Source: Hymenobacter gummosus
GTDB lineage: Bacteria; Bacteroidota; Bacteroidia; Cytophagales; Hymenobacteraceae
Length of the DNA: 64,000 bases
Direction: 5' to 3'
NCBI RefSeq assembly: GCF_003970915.1
Contig: NZ_RXOF01000002.1
Coordinates: forward strand, 62,001 to 126,000
The notes under the pieces were generated by a model. The model did not search any database, was not told the origin of the DNA, and saw only the letters and a program-made list of their open reading frames with translations. Numbering within the stretch: position 1 is the stretch's first letter; each line of letters begins with the position of its first letter. A program made the translations under genes and the position numbers. Shown here one piece after another: positions 1-8,689 of the stretch.

Positions 1-477
1 CAGCTGACGCTGGTGCGCCGCGTGCTGCAGGACTTCTACCACCGCCCGGTGCGCCTGCTGCCGCGCCAGCGCCACCAGGCGGCCACGCGCTGCCCCGTGC
101 GCCACCGGCACCGGGCCGCGGCCGTGCTGACGCAGCTGCAGGCGCTGCTGCCCGACAGCACCGACGGTAAAATCCTGGCGCTGACGGTGAAAGACGTGGA
201 AATCGAGAACGGACCGCGGCAGCCGCACTGGGGCGTGATGGGCCTGGCCAACCACGCCGGCGGCAACGCCTGTATCGTGTCGACCTTCCGGCTGGGCGGC
301 CGCTCCGACCGGCTGCGCAAGGTCAGCCTGCACGAAATCGGCCACCTGCTAAGCCTGCCGCACTGCCGCTCGGGCACTGCCACTTGCCTGATGCAGGACG
401 CCCGTGGCCGGGCCACCACCGTCGACCAGACGCGCGAAATGCTGTGCGCCGACTGCCGGGCGCGGCTGGCCTGGTAG
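1..477 (+). CDS. Archaemetzincin-like zinc metalloprotease (5' end outside window)
   Basis: The frame is open from the first base, so the N-terminus lies upstream; the GTG at 13 is probably internal. The C-terminal part carries HEIGHLLSLPHC, then a Cys-Leu-Met, then CADC. This matches the archaemetzincin arrangement of an extended HExxHxxxxxH zinc site joined to a Cys-based structural site near a conserved Met. Archaemetzincins are small soluble metallopeptidases of poorly known physiological substrate. One deviation is a Ser where the metzincin consensus usually has Gly (HExxHxxGxxH). It is followed by a divergent-function kinase gene after about 115 bases, so no operon link is evident. Family assignment is fairly sure; activity is inferred. 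Confidence 0.8.
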   Translation, partial: QLTLVRRVLQDFYHRPVRLLPRQRHQAATRCPVRHRHRAAAVLTQLQALLPDSTDGKILALTVKDVEIENGPRQPHWGVMGLANHAGGNACIVSTFRLGGRSDRLRKVSLHEIGHLLSLPHCRSGTATCLMQDARGRATTVDQTREMLCADCRARLAW

Positions 478-592
478 GCCGCGCCGCCGGTACGGGGCGG
501 GCCGCCGGATTATTTTAAGTCAGTTCGTCGGGCGCTCGGCAAAATCGGCTACCTTCCTACCGGTGCCTGCCGCTACGCCGCACCGCCCGGTC

Positions 593-2443
593 ATGCAAGC
601 AAGCGACCTTACCCCCGGCGGCGCGCCGCCCGCTCCGCAACTTCCCGCGTGGGCCAGCCTCAACGACCGAGGCGAGCTGGTGCACGGCAACGCCGCTTTG
701 GCCGCCCTGCTGGGCTGCCCCGTCGGGGCCCTGGCCGGCCAGTCCTTGGTAGCCCTGCTCGAGCCCGCCGATGCCCCGACCGTGCGGGGCCTGCTGCCGC
801 GGGCTGGGCGCGGGGAGGCGCTCAGCTGCCCGGTACGCCTGCCCGCGGCTGCCGGTTGGTACGAGCTGACGCTGCTGCCCGCCGCTGGCAGTACCGAAGT
901 ACTGCTTCGCCCGTTGAGCCCGGCGCCGGCCGCCCCGGCCCCGCCCCCGGCGCCCGACCAGGAGCGTGAGGCCCAGCTCAACATCATCTTTGAGTCTATC
1001 AGCGACGTGATTTTTGTGCTGGGGGTGGAAGGACCGAGGCGCTACCGTTTCCAGTTCGTCAACGCGGCTTTTCTGCGCATCACCGGGCTGCCGCGCGAGC
1101 AGGTGTTGGGCCGGGCCGTTGCCGAGGTCATCCCCGAACCCTCGCTAAGCCTGGCACTGGGCCAGTACCAGGCGGCCATCCGGAGCGGGCAGACCACGCA
1201 CTGGGTCGAAACCTCGGATTATCCCTCGGGCCGGTTGGTGGGCGAAGTCTGCGTAACGCCGGTGTTTGATGCTGCGGGCACCTGCCAGCAACTGGTGGGC
1301 GTGGTGCACGACGTGACCGAGCAGCAGCAGGCCGAACAGGCCCTGCGCGAGAGTAACGAACGGTTCCGCTACGCCCTCAAGGCCACCACCGACGCCCTCT
1401 ACGACTGGGACGTGGCCGCCGACACCCTGTTCTGGGGCGAAGGCTTCGCGGAGCTGTTTGGCTACCAGCTCGCCCAGAACCCGACGCCCTTCAGCCAGTG
1501 GTCGGCCTACGTGCACCCCGACGACGCGGCGCGCACCGTGGACGATTTGCGCTACACCGCCTTTCACACCGAGCAGCCGCGCTGGCAGCAGGAATACCGC
1601 TTTCAGCGCGCCGACGGCAGCTGGGCCACCGTGTTCGACCGCGGCTACCTGCTGCGCGACGCCCGCGGCCGGGCGGTGCGCATGATAGGGGCCATGCAGG
1701 ACGTGTCGGAACGCAAGGCGGCCGAGCAGCGGCAGCAGCAGCTGGCCCAGGAGCTGTTTCAGCAAAACGCCGATTTGCAGCAGTTTACCTACCTGCTTTC
1801 GCATAACCTGCGCGCCCCGCTGGCCAACGCCACCGGTTTTGCCGGCCTGCTGGGCCGCCTGCAGCCCGGTACCGCCCAATTCGAACAGACGCTGGAGTAC
1901 CTGAACACCAGCCTGCGCCGCGTCGACGAGATTCTGCACGATTTGAACGCCATTCTGTCGGTGCGCGGGCAGGCGCTGCTGGTGGTGCCCGAGCCCGTAC
2001 CCCTGGCCGAGGTGCTGGGCGAAGTCACCGAGCTGCTGGCGGCCGAGCTGGCCGGCTGCGGCGCCGAGGTGTGCGCCGAACTGCCGCCGGCGCTGCGCCT
2101 GCAGGGCCGCAAGGCCTACTTCCACAGCATCTTCTACAACCTGCTGACCAACGCCATCAAGTACCGCGCCCCGGAGCGGCCCCTGCGCGTGGTGGTGGGC
2201 GCTACCACTGGCGCCGACGGCAGCGTGGCGCTGACCGTGGCCGACAACGGCACCGGCTTCGACGCGGGCCGCCGCGACGCGTTTCAGCTGTACCAGCGCT
2301 TCCACACGGGGGTGCCCGGCCGGGGCATTGGCCTGTTCCTGGTCAAGGCCCACGCCGAGTCGATGGGCGGGCGCGTGGCGGTTAGCAGCCGCGTCGGGCA
2401 GGGTACTACCTTTACGTTGCAGTTCAGCTCGCCCGCCGCATGA
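593..2443 (+). CDS. PAS-domain sensor histidine kinase
   Basis: A predicted soluble 616-residue sensor kinase. A weak PAS-like segment (about residues 18-110) is followed by two clearer PAS/PAC modules (about 120-240 and 245-380). The dimerisation helix has SHNLRAPLANATGF, with phospho-acceptor His near residue 404. The ATPase domain shows NLLTNAIKY (N box), DNGTGF (G1) and GRGIGLFL (G2). No membrane segment is visible, so it probably senses a cytoplasmic signal or a PAS-bound ligand. The start at 593 is preferred because upstream in-frame sequence overlaps the preceding gene and has no domain character. Its stop overlaps the start of the next gene (ATGA), so kinase and response regulator are translationally coupled and very likely partners. 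Confidence 0.9.
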   Translation: MQASDLTPGGAPPAPQLPAWASLNDRGELVHGNAALAALLGCPVGALAGQSLVALLEPADAPTVRGLLPRAGRGEALSCPVRLPAAAGWYELTLLPAAGSTEVLLRPLSPAPAAPAPPPAPDQEREAQLNIIFESISDVIFVLGVEGPRRYRFQFVNAAFLRITGLPREQVLGRAVAEVIPEPSLSLALGQYQAAIRSGQTTHWVETSDYPSGRLVGEVCVTPVFDAAGTCQQLVGVVHDVTEQQQAEQALRESNERFRYALKATTDALYDWDVAADTLFWGEGFAELFGYQLAQNPTPFSQWSAYVHPDDAARTVDDLRYTAFHTEQPRWQQEYRFQRADGSWATVFDRGYLLRDARGRAVRMIGAMQDVSERKAAEQRQQQLAQELFQQNADLQQFTYLLSHNLRAPLANATGFAGLLGRLQPGTAQFEQTLEYLNTSLRRVDEILHDLNAILSVRGQALLVVPEPVPLAEVLGEVTELLAAELAGCGAEVCAELPPALRLQGRKAYFHSIFYNLLTNAIKYRAPERPLRVVVGATTGADGSVALTVADNGTGFDAGRRDAFQLYQRFHTGVPGRGIGLFLVKAHAESMGGRVAVSSRVGQGTTFTLQFSSPAA

Positions 2444-2820
2444 CGATTTATCTAATCGACGACGACTCCCTAGGCAATTACTTAACCGAGACGCTATTGC
2501 GTCTGGAAAACGTGGGCGGCGAAATTTGCACCTACGAGTCGGCCGAGGAGGCCCTGCACGCGCTGCTGCGCCGCCCCGAGCCGCCCCGGCTCATCTTCCT
2601 CGATTTGAACATGCCTGTGATGAGCGGCTGGGACTTCCTCGACGCGCTGGAACCCCACCAGCCGCGCCTCCTGGGCCGCTGCCGCATCTATATTCTCACC
2701 TCCTCCCTGGCCCTGGCAGACATGGAGCGGGCCCGCAGCTACGAGCTGGTCAGCGGCCTGATTCACAAGCCCCTCGACCGAGAAGAAATCCGTGCCATTC
2801 AGGCCGAGCTGTCCATCTGA
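2440..2820 (+). CDS. Single-domain (CheY-like) response regulator
   Basis: A 126-residue stand-alone receiver domain. The acidic cluster is DDD (residues 7-9), the phospho-acceptor is Asp55 in FLDLNMP, the switch Thr is Thr87 in ILTSS, and the conserved Lys is Lys110 in HKPLD. No output domain follows, so it must act by protein contact, as CheY or phosphorelay intermediates do. It overlaps the stop of the upstream kinase by four bases, which makes that kinase its likely phosphodonor. Similar kinase/receiver pairs with conserved HNLRAP kinases are common in Bacteroidota. Confidence 0.92.
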   Translation: MTIYLIDDDSLGNYLTETLLRLENVGGEICTYESAEEALHALLRRPEPPRLIFLDLNMPVMSGWDFLDALEPHQPRLLGRCRIYILTSSLALADMERARSYELVSGLIHKPLDREEIRAIQAELSI

Positions 2821-2885
2821 AGGCTGAGTGGATTAGTAGATGAAGGATGCTATGCCCTCGGGCGGCAACCTGAAGCCAGCACGCT

Positions 2886-4802
2886 CTACTGATCCTGCTT
2901 GTATAAAGTATTGTCGAGCAGGCCGTTGGTGAAGAACTGCACGCAGGCGCGCAGCTCGTCGCCGTACTGCCGGAGCTTGTCGGCCGGCGGATTGGGCACG
3001 GGGGCGGCTGGCAGGGCGTGGGTGGCGTAGTCGTAGAGGCGCACCTGGTTGTCGGTGGTCAGCTCGGCCACGTAATCGGCGTGTACCAGGTAGTAGGCGC
3101 CGCCCGAGAAGAACAGCGCCCGGCCGGGGGCCTGCCGGTCGAATGCCGAGTAGCCGAAGGGCAGCAGCTGCCGGGCGTCGGCCCCGAAGCCGAGGAAGTC
3201 GAGCACGGTGGCCGGCACATCGGCCTGCTGGCTGATGCGGTGCGGGTCGGTCGGGGGCAGCGGGCGGCCGGGGTGAAAGAGCAGCAGCGGGGTTTTGTAC
3301 CAGCCCAGCACGTTGTCGTAGTCGGGGGCTATGCCGAGCGAAGTATGGTCGGCCAGCAGCACAAACAGGGTGTTGCGGTACCAGGGCTGCCGGCTGGCCG
3401 TCTGGAAAAACCGGCGCAGGGCGAAGTCGGTGTAGCCGATGGAAGCATGAATTTTCAGCTCCCCGGGGGCGAAGCGGCCCTGATACTTGGCCGGCACCGG
3501 AAACGGCTCGTGCGAGGTGAGGGTGAAGACGGTGGCGAAAAACGGCGGCCGCTGCTGGCCAAGCTGCCGGGCAAAGTACTGCAGGTACGGCTCATCGAAG
3601 ATACCCCAGTGCCCGTCGTAGTCGGGGCTGCGGGCGCCGCGGGGGTACTCCTCCAGGCCGTAGTACTGCTGCACCCCGGCTTTGCCGGCAAACACGTTGA
3701 AGCCCATGGTGCCGTTCTGGGCCCCGTGAAACACCGAGGTGCTGTAGCCGCGGCGGCCCAGCAGCTCGCCCAGCCCGTGCAGCTCGTCGGTCTGGAAGTT
3801 GGAGGTAATGAAGGGCGACTCCATCAGCGCGGGCAGGCCCGCCAATACCGCCGGCAACGACTCAATGGAGCGGCGGCCGTTGGCGTAATGCTCCCGCATG
3901 AGCAGGGCCCCCGGCGCCTGGGCCAGCGAATCGAAAAACGGGGTGTAGCTGCGCTGGCCGGGGTTTTCTACCCCGTTGTACTCCGAGGCAAAGCTCTCCA
4001 CCAGCAGAATTACCACGTTGTCGGGCTGGCCAGCGCCGGGGCGCGGCGCGGGGTAGTGGGCCGCCAGGGCGCGTTGCAGCTGGGCCGCCGTGCTGAAATA
4101 CGCCGGGCGCTCCAGCGTCTTCTGCCCGAAGCTTTTGATGAAGGTAAACGTGCTGTTCAGCGCCAGGTGGCCCAGGCTCGGCGGCGCCTGCACGAAGGCG
4201 TGGCCCGGGCGCAAGGGCTTGAGCTGCAGGCCGCCGCGGATGCCCAGCACCGTCAGGCCTGCTACCAGCGCCAGCTCCAGCATGGCTTGGCCCATGCGCT
4301 GCAGCGCGCGTGCCGGGGCCGTTTCCTCGGGTGCCGCCGCGGGCATGGGGTAGAAATACCACAGCAGCCCGAACAGCAGAGCGAAGGGCACAAGCAGAAA
4401 CCAGTAGTGCCACACCAGCTGCCCGGCCTGCCGCTCAATGTCGCCGGTGATGGTGAACAGCTCGTCGGAGGTGCGCCGCCCGATAAACTTGAAGTACTGG
4501 CTGTCGATGATGTTCAGGGCCAGCCCGGGTGCATTCAGCGTGAGGTACACCCCGCGCAGGGCCCGCTGCCAGTTCCGCTCGTACCAGGGCACGAAGGACA
4601 AGAGCACAAACGGCACGTTCAGCACCAGCAGGGCCGCCAAATCGAACCGGAAGCCGTGCCAGAAGGCCCAGAGCGTTTGCCCCGCCGAGGCTTCCGCGAA
4701 TACGCCGTAGTTGGCCGCGTAAAACCCGAGCCGCAGCAGCAGGTAGGCGGCCAGCAACAGCGCAAAGCGCCGCAGCAACAAGCGCAGCAGGGGAGAGGGC
4801 AT
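2886..4802 (-). CDS. LtaS-like membrane sulfatase-fold phosphotransferase
   Basis: A 638-residue protein with about five hydrophobic helices in the first 200 residues, followed by an extracytoplasmic alkaline-phosphatase/sulfatase-type domain. Visible elements are VILLVESF (metal-binding Glu near residue 269), the SYTPFF segment with the likely nucleophile Thr near 287, and a later LLADHTS. In Firmicutes this architecture makes lipoteichoic acid; in Gram-negatives relatives transfer phosphoglycerol or phosphoethanolamine to periplasmic or envelope glycans, so the substrate here is open. Start 4802 is chosen because the preceding in-frame residues are encoded by an 8-bp-period hairpin repeat and precede the first membrane helix. 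Confidence 0.82.
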   Translation of the reverse strand: MPSPLLRLLLRRFALLLAAYLLLRLGFYAANYGVFAEASAGQTLWAFWHGFRFDLAALLVLNVPFVLLSFVPWYERNWQRALRGVYLTLNAPGLALNIIDSQYFKFIGRRTSDELFTITGDIERQAGQLVWHYWFLLVPFALLFGLLWYFYPMPAAAPEETAPARALQRMGQAMLELALVAGLTVLGIRGGLQLKPLRPGHAFVQAPPSLGHLALNSTFTFIKSFGQKTLERPAYFSTAAQLQRALAAHYPAPRPGAGQPDNVVILLVESFASEYNGVENPGQRSYTPFFDSLAQAPGALLMREHYANGRRSIESLPAVLAGLPALMESPFITSNFQTDELHGLGELLGRRGYSTSVFHGAQNGTMGFNVFAGKAGVQQYYGLEEYPRGARSPDYDGHWGIFDEPYLQYFARQLGQQRPPFFATVFTLTSHEPFPVPAKYQGRFAPGELKIHASIGYTDFALRRFFQTASRQPWYRNTLFVLLADHTSLGIAPDYDNVLGWYKTPLLLFHPGRPLPPTDPHRISQQADVPATVLDFLGFGADARQLLPFGYSAFDRQAPGRALFFSGGAYYLVHADYVAELTTDNQVRLYDYATHALPAAPVPNPPADKLRQYGDELRACVQFFTNGLLDNTLYKQDQ

Positions 4803-4807
4803 CAACA

Positions 4808-4880
4808 GTGACTGAGTGATTGAGTGACTGAGTGATTGGACCAGAACGAGCATCACTCATTCACTCAATCACTCAGTCAC
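4808..4880. repeat. 8-bp-period hairpin repeat (TGACTGAG unit)
   Basis: Two 27-base arms (4808-4834 and 4854-4880) are complementary with one mismatch. Each arm is itself an imperfect tandem repeat of 8 bp, alternating TGACTGAG and TGATTGAG. It fills almost the whole spacer between the minus-strand genes ending at 4883 and starting at 4802. It may act as an intercistronic RNA hairpin. Confidence 0.8.
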
Positions 4881-4882
4881 CG

Positions 4883-5482
4883 TTAGTAGTCTTTGCGCAG
4901 GCGGATTTTCTGACCGGGCTTCAGGCGGATAATTTGCTCGTAGAGGTTGGCCAGCGAAGCCAGGCGCACGTCGGTGGGCATGCGGGTGAGGTTGAACTGA
5001 TCCTCGTCGGTTTTCACGCAGTTCGGGGGATACACGGCCAGCAGTTCCCCGGGCTGCAGCAGGGCGCCGAATTCCATAAAGGAGCTGACGGCCGACAGGT
5101 CCAGCGCCTGGTTCGGGAACCGCTCCACGCCCACGATGAAGGTGCGGAAGTCCACGTTCAGGTTCTGAATTTCGCCGGTTTCCGCGTCCATAAACCACAC
5201 CTGCCCGCGGCGCAGGAAAAACTGGTTGCCCACCGCATCCTGGCCGAAAGGCAGGTCGGAGTGCTTCATGTTGCGGTAGGTTTTCCAGAAGGCATTTTCG
5301 CCCTGCCAGGCTTCCTTGAGGGAGTGCCAGGCCGGCTCGTGGCAGCAGCCGCGGATGTGAATGCCGCCGAAGTAGGCAATGATGCCGTTGTTCTGCAGCA
5401 TAAAGGCCTGCATGTCGAAGGGCAGCAGCTTGAAGGTCGCCGAGTCCGATACCGGCTCCCCGATGTAGGTAATGTCTTGCAT
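4883..5482 (-). CDS. SUKH (SMI1/KNR4)-like protein
   Basis: A 199-residue soluble protein without a signal peptide. The central part (roughly residues 30-120) reads like the SMI1/KNR4 fold: an aromatic/glycine core around FGGIHIRG, then LPFGQDAVGNQFFL and VWFMDAETGEI, a pattern typical of SUKH proteins. SUKH proteins occur as immunity proteins against contact-dependent toxins and as housekeeping interaction modules. No toxin gene is adjacent, so the role is unknown. It is 80 bases upstream of the LtaS-like gene on the same strand and could be co-transcribed with it through the hairpin repeat. The fold assignment is from sequence pattern only. Confidence 0.5.
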   Translation of the reverse strand: MQDITYIGEPVSDSATFKLLPFDMQAFMLQNNGIIAYFGGIHIRGCCHEPAWHSLKEAWQGENAFWKTYRNMKHSDLPFGQDAVGNQFFLRRGQVWFMDAETGEIQNLNVDFRTFIVGVERFPNQALDLSAVSSFMEFGALLQPGELLAVYPPNCVKTDEDQFNLTRMPTDVRLASLANLYEQIIRLKPGQKIRLRKDY

Positions 5483-5506
5483 GGGTCAGTGAAAAAGCGA
5501 ATCAGC

Positions 5507-5544
5507 AAAAAGCCTCCCCGGCCACGGTCGGGCGGGAAGGCTTT
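5507..5544 (-). terminator. Rho-independent terminator downstream of alanine dehydrogenase
   Basis: On the minus strand an AAAGCCTTCCCG arm pairs with CGGGGAGGCTTT and is followed by T residues. It lies about 100 bases past the alanine dehydrogenase stop and just before the SUKH-like gene, so it separates the two transcription units. Confidence 0.75.
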
Positions 5545-5548
5545 GGGG

Positions 5549-5636
5549 AATTAATAATTAAGAATGAAGAATTAATAATTGTCGTTCCGGCGTCCGGTCG
5601 ATGCAATTATTAATTCTTTATTCTTAATTATTAATT
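5549..5636. repeat. AT-rich long inverted repeat
   Basis: Two 33-base arms (5549-5581 and 5604-5636) match with a single mismatch and are made only of TTAATAAT/AAGAATGA-like words. The tract is almost pure A/T in a GC-rich genome and sits directly after the alanine dehydrogenase stop. It resembles the other hairpin repeats of the window, though the 8-bp period is less clean. Confidence 0.8.
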
Positions 5637-5640
5637 GAAT

Positions 5641-6771
5641 TTAAGCAACGTAGGCCGCGTCGAGGACTTTCGACACGTTGGTCAGGCCCAGGCCCCAGGC
5701 TTCGGCCACACCTTTGTAGACCACCTCGCCGTTGACCACGTTCAGGCCCAGGCGCAGGGCGTTGTCGCGGGTGCAGGCCTCGCGCCAGCCCAGGTTGGCC
5801 AGCTTCAGGGCGTAGGGCAGGGTGGCGTTGGTCAGGGCCAGCGTGCTGGTGTAGGGCACCGCACCGGGCATGTTGGCCACGCAGTAGTGCACCACGTCGT
5901 CGATGATGAAGGTCGGGTTTTCGTGGGTGGTGGGGGTGCAGGTTTCGATGCAGCCACCCTGGTCCACGGCCACGTCCACCACCACGGCGCCGGCTTTCAT
6001 GTCTTTCAGCATGTCGCGCGTCACCAGGTGCGGAGCCTTGGCGCCCGGAATCAGCACGGCGCCGATAACGAGGTCGGCCGACTTGAGGGCTTCGCGGATG
6101 TTGTAGTCGTTGGAGTACTGGGTCACCACGTTCTTGGGCATGATGTCGTCCAGCTCCCGCAGGCGGGTCAGGCTGATGTCCATGATGGTTACCTGGGCGC
6201 CGAAGCCGGCAGCTACTTTAGCGGCGTTGGTGCCTACCACGCCACCGCCCAGGATGAGCACGTGGGCCGGACGTACGCCGGGCACGCCGCCCAGCAGGAT
6301 GCCGCGGCCTTTCAGGGGCTTCTCCAGGTACTTGGCGCCTTCCTGCGGAGCCATGCGGCCGGCTACCTCACTCATCGGCACCAGCAGGGGCAGCGAGCGG
6401 TTGGGCAGCTCCACCGTCTCGTAGGCCAGGCAGGTAGCTTTCCGCTCGATCATGGCGTGCGTCAGCTCCTCGGAGGAGGCGAAGTGGAAGTAGGTGAACA
6501 GCAGCTGACCTTCCTTGATCAGCGGGTACTCCTCGGCAATCGGCTCCTTCACCTTCACGATCATCTCGGCCTGGGCGTACACCTCCTCGATGGTAGGCAG
6601 CAGCAGGGCGCCGGCTTGCTCGTACTCGGCGTCCGAGAAGCCGCTGCCGGTGCCGGCGCTGGCTTGCACGTACACCGTGTGGCCCGCCTTGCGGAATTCG
6701 GCCACGCCGGCGGGGGTTACGCCCACGCGGTTTTCGTTGTTTTTAATCTCCTTCGGTACGCCGATGATCAT
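5641..6771 (-). CDS. ald: Alanine dehydrogenase
   Basis: NAD-dependent L-alanine dehydrogenase, interconverting alanine and pyruvate plus ammonia. The 376-residue length fits the family (about 370). The N-terminus [17 protein letters not shown] is the characteristic start. FTYFHFASS contains the catalytic His region near residue 95, GGVPGV precedes the Rossmann glycine motif [13 protein letters not shown], and VDVAVDQGG is a family hallmark. Start 6771 gives the canonical N-terminus; the upstream extension of the frame is not conserved-looking. A near-perfect minus-strand -7 element lies about 40 bases upstream. It is a single-gene unit bounded by a terminator at 5507-5544. Confidence 0.96.
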   Translation of the reverse strand: MIIGVPKEIKNNENRVGVTPAGVAEFRKAGHTVYVQASAGTGSGFSDAEYEQAGALLLPTIEEVYAQAEMIVKVKEPIAEEYPLIKEGQLLFTYFHFASSEELTHAMIERKATCLAYETVELPNRSLPLLVPMSEVAGRMAPQEGAKYLEKPLKGRGILLGGVPGVRPAHVLILGGGVVGTNAAKVAAGFGAQVTIMDISLTRLRELDDIMPKNVVTQYSNDYNIREALKSADLVIGAVLIPGAKAPHLVTRDMLKDMKAGAVVVDVAVDQGGCIETCTPTTHENPTFIIDDVVHYCVANMPGAVPYTSTLALTNATLPYALKLANLGWREACTRDNALRLGLNVVNGEVVYKGVAEAWGLGLTNVSKVLDAAYVA

Positions 6772-6812
6772 GGGGGAAGAAAGGCTGGGATGGGTTGACG
6801 GGAAAACGTGAG

Positions 6813-6820
6813 CAAATATA
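6813..6820 (-). promoter_or_regulatory. Candidate -7 promoter element for ald
   Basis: The minus strand reads TATATTTG, matching the Bacteroidota -7 consensus TAnnTTTG, 41 bases upstream of the ald ATG. No convincing TTTG -33 element is seen at the usual distance, so this is a partial promoter match. Confidence 0.5.
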
Positions 6821-6945
6821 GGCAAAGGTTTGCGCGCGTGCGGCCGATCAAGCGTTAGTTTGCCCACAAGCCGCCCCGGTACCAGCCCGCATCTGACATA
6901 GCTAATCAACTATGTGACTGACGACCCGCGCCCTGGCTGCGGCGG

Positions 6946-7446
6946 CTAGAAGCGGAACCGGTTGCTCGGAATTTCCACGTTGCGGGCGAAGCTGCCGGCT
7001 GGCGAGTACACCCGCGGGTGGTAAAACAGCTGCAGCTGGTAATCGGCGCCGCTGGCCGGGCGGGTGGCGCCGGCGTAGCGGCTCAAGGGCAGCTCGTACA
7101 CCCGCGTAATGCTGCCGTGGGCCGGAACCGTCACGCGGGCGTCCTTCGTGCGGCGCATGTGCAGTGTCCAGGGCAGAGCCTGCCCGTTGGCCCACACCAC
7201 CGGCAGGCAGGCCTGCGTCTGGGCCGGGTCCGATAGCACGTAGGGCAAATCGTTGTTGTTGATGATTTCCACCGTGGCGCGCACGTTGTCGAGCGGCTCG
7301 CCGGGCTGAATGGGGGGCAGGCTCACGCGCACCTGCAGGCCGTACTGCGGGGTGGTGCGCGGCACGCGGATGTTGCGCGCGCAGCCGCCGAGGAGCAGGG
7401 CCGCCGCGCCCGAGGCCAGCAGCAGGGAGGGTAAAGAGAAACGCAT
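6946..7446 (-). CDS. Hypothetical lipoprotein
   Basis: A 166-residue protein with a lipoprotein signal peptide: MRFSLPSLLLASG, a hydrophobic stretch, then the lipobox LLGGC with Cys near residue 22. The mature part is rich in beta-strand-like sequence (VRVSLPPI, VRATVEIINNND, ITRVYELPL, YQLQLFYHP), suggesting an Ig-like domain. No family is recognised. The ATG at 7446 is preferred over a TTG two codons upstream. It is probably exported and anchored to a membrane. Function unknown. Confidence 0.8.
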   Translation of the reverse strand: MRFSLPSLLLASGAAALLLGGCARNIRVPRTTPQYGLQVRVSLPPIQPGEPLDNVRATVEIINNNDLPYVLSDPAQTQACLPVVWANGQALPWTLHMRRTKDARVTVPAHGSITRVYELPLSRYAGATRPASGADYQLQLFYHPRVYSPAGSFARNVEIPSNRFRF

Positions 7447-7505
7447 AACCAAGTTTGCTGAGAAGGGAGACGAAACGCGGCCCGGAGCCGCTACTGGAGC
7501 ACCCT

Positions 7506-7541
7506 AAAAAAATGATGCCACGACCGGCGGCCGTGGCATCA
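7506..7541 (-). terminator. Rho-independent terminator after the DUF1573 gene
   Basis: On the minus strand TGATGCCACG (7541-7532) pairs with CGTGGCATCA (7522-7513), and the stem is followed by seven T residues. It ends the transcript of the DUF1573 gene whose stop is at 7630. Confidence 0.85.
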
Positions 7542-7629
7542 AAACTGGCAGAAATCAGCGAACCAGCGTCAGGATCAAGCGGAAAGATTCGGCAGACCTG
7601 ACCCGTTACATCTGCTCGAACGTCCGGGG

Positions 7630-8421
7630 CTATTTAAACGGCACCGCCGCGCCGCCTTCCTTCAGCATGCTCTGCTGGGAGAGGGTCTGCACCACGTTGG
7701 CCCGCAGGCTGATTTTGGCGTCGGGGCCGGTGATGTCGTTGGAGTGCAGGGTCACGATGTCGGTAATCTGGCCAATCTGGCGCTGGGCGTACTGCAGTTC
7801 CAGCACGAACGTCTCGCCCGGCTTGAGGCCCTTGGGCAGGCTCTTGGCCGTCACGCAGTAGCAGCTGGAGGAAATGGAGCTGATGTCCAGCGGCGACTTG
7901 CCGTTGTTTTTCACCACAAACTTGGCTACGGGCTGCTGGCCCGATTCAATCTTGCCGAACTCCATGCCGTGGCGGTCCAGGCTCAGCACCGGCGACTTGG
8001 CTTTTTCGGCGGCGGTGTACTGCTTGGCCATTTCGCCCTTCTCAATCACGGTGCCCATGATGGTGAGCATGATGCTGGGCGCGGCGGCGTTGCTGGTAAC
8101 GGTGATGGTCTTGTTGAACTGGCCGGGGCGGCCGGCGCTGTTGAAGGCCGCGCGGATAAAGCCGGTTTTGCCGGGCAGTACCGGCGTCTTGGTCCACTCC
8201 GGCGTCGTGCAGCCGCAGGAAGCCTGCACGTTGGCAATGACGACGGGCTCCTTGCCGGTGTTCTTGAACTTGAATTCGTGGGTAGCCACGTTGCCCTCGG
8301 CCACGTTCTTGAAGTCGAAGACGGTTTCGCCGAATTCCATTACGCCTTGCGCCGCGGCGCCCACGGCCGTCAGCAGCACCAGGGCCAGGCCCAGCAGAGA
8401 AGTAAAGATGTTGCGCACCAT
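7630..8421 (-). CDS. DUF1573 domain protein, two tandem domains
   Basis: A 263-residue exported protein with a signal peptide ending near AAAQ (residue 25). Two DUF1573 modules follow. The first (about 30-125) has FDFKNVAEGN, HEFKFKNTGKEPVVI and the typical ASCGCTTPEW. The second (about 145-240) has FGKIESGQ, FVVKNNGKSPLDI and SSCYCVTA. DUF1573 is an Ig-like (HYDIN/ASPM-type) periplasmic or surface domain whose function is not established; it is very common in Bacteroidota. A TATATTTG -7 element lies upstream on the minus strand, divergent from the dehydrogenase promoter, and a terminator follows. Confidence 0.9.
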   Translation of the reverse strand: MVRNIFTSLLGLALVLLTAVGAAAQGVMEFGETVFDFKNVAEGNVATHEFKFKNTGKEPVVIANVQASCGCTTPEWTKTPVLPGKTGFIRAAFNSAGRPGQFNKTITVTSNAAAPSIMLTIMGTVIEKGEMAKQYTAAEKAKSPVLSLDRHGMEFGKIESGQQPVAKFVVKNNGKSPLDISSISSSCYCVTAKSLPKGLKPGETFVLELQYAQRQIGQITDIVTLHSNDITGPDAKISLRANVVQTLSQQSMLKEGGAAVPFK

Positions 8422-8523
8422 TAGCAGAAAAGGTTGAGGTCAGTGGAAACGCGGCCCCGCAAAAACAGCGCCGGACCGGTGAAGACGCGGGGCAGCCCGC
8501 CGGGCTCGGCGCGCCGCCATCAG

Positions 8524-8531
8524 CAAATATA
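8524..8531 (-). promoter_or_regulatory. Candidate -7 element for the DUF1573 gene
   Basis: The minus strand reads TATATTTG, an exact TAnnTTTG match, about 100 bases upstream of the start at 8421. It lies 65 bases from the plus-strand -7 element of the divergent dehydrogenase gene. No clear -33 element. Confidence 0.45.
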
Positions 8532-8595
8532 ACCATAACCCGCCGCCGGTGCACACCGCCGGGGCGCCAGCCCGTACCCTAACGAGCGTTTTGCG

Positions 8596-8603
8596 TACTT
8601 TTG
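8596..8603 (+). promoter_or_regulatory. Candidate -7 element for the fused E1 gene
   Basis: TACTTTTG matches the Bacteroidota -7 consensus TAnnTTTG, 86 bases before the chosen start at 8690. The same octamer is found before the trp leader and before the phhA leader in this window, which supports it as a real promoter word. Confidence 0.5.
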
Positions 8604-8689
8604 CCCGTCTGCCAGCCTCGCGCCGGCCGCCCGCGCCCCCGGGCGCACTGCCCCTATCGTATCCATTCCCCCTCCCGACCATTCACTGC

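Noticed and set aside
3018-4811. Long open frame on the strand opposite the LtaS-like gene
   Set aside because: It is an antisense shadow caused by high GC; its translation is compositionally biased (Gly, Val, Gln, His-rich) and has no domain, while the minus-strand gene has clear motifs.
5641-6909. Longer alanine dehydrogenase start at 6909
   Set aside because: The extra 46 residues are not family-like and would include the -7 promoter element; [10 protein letters not shown] is the standard N-terminus.
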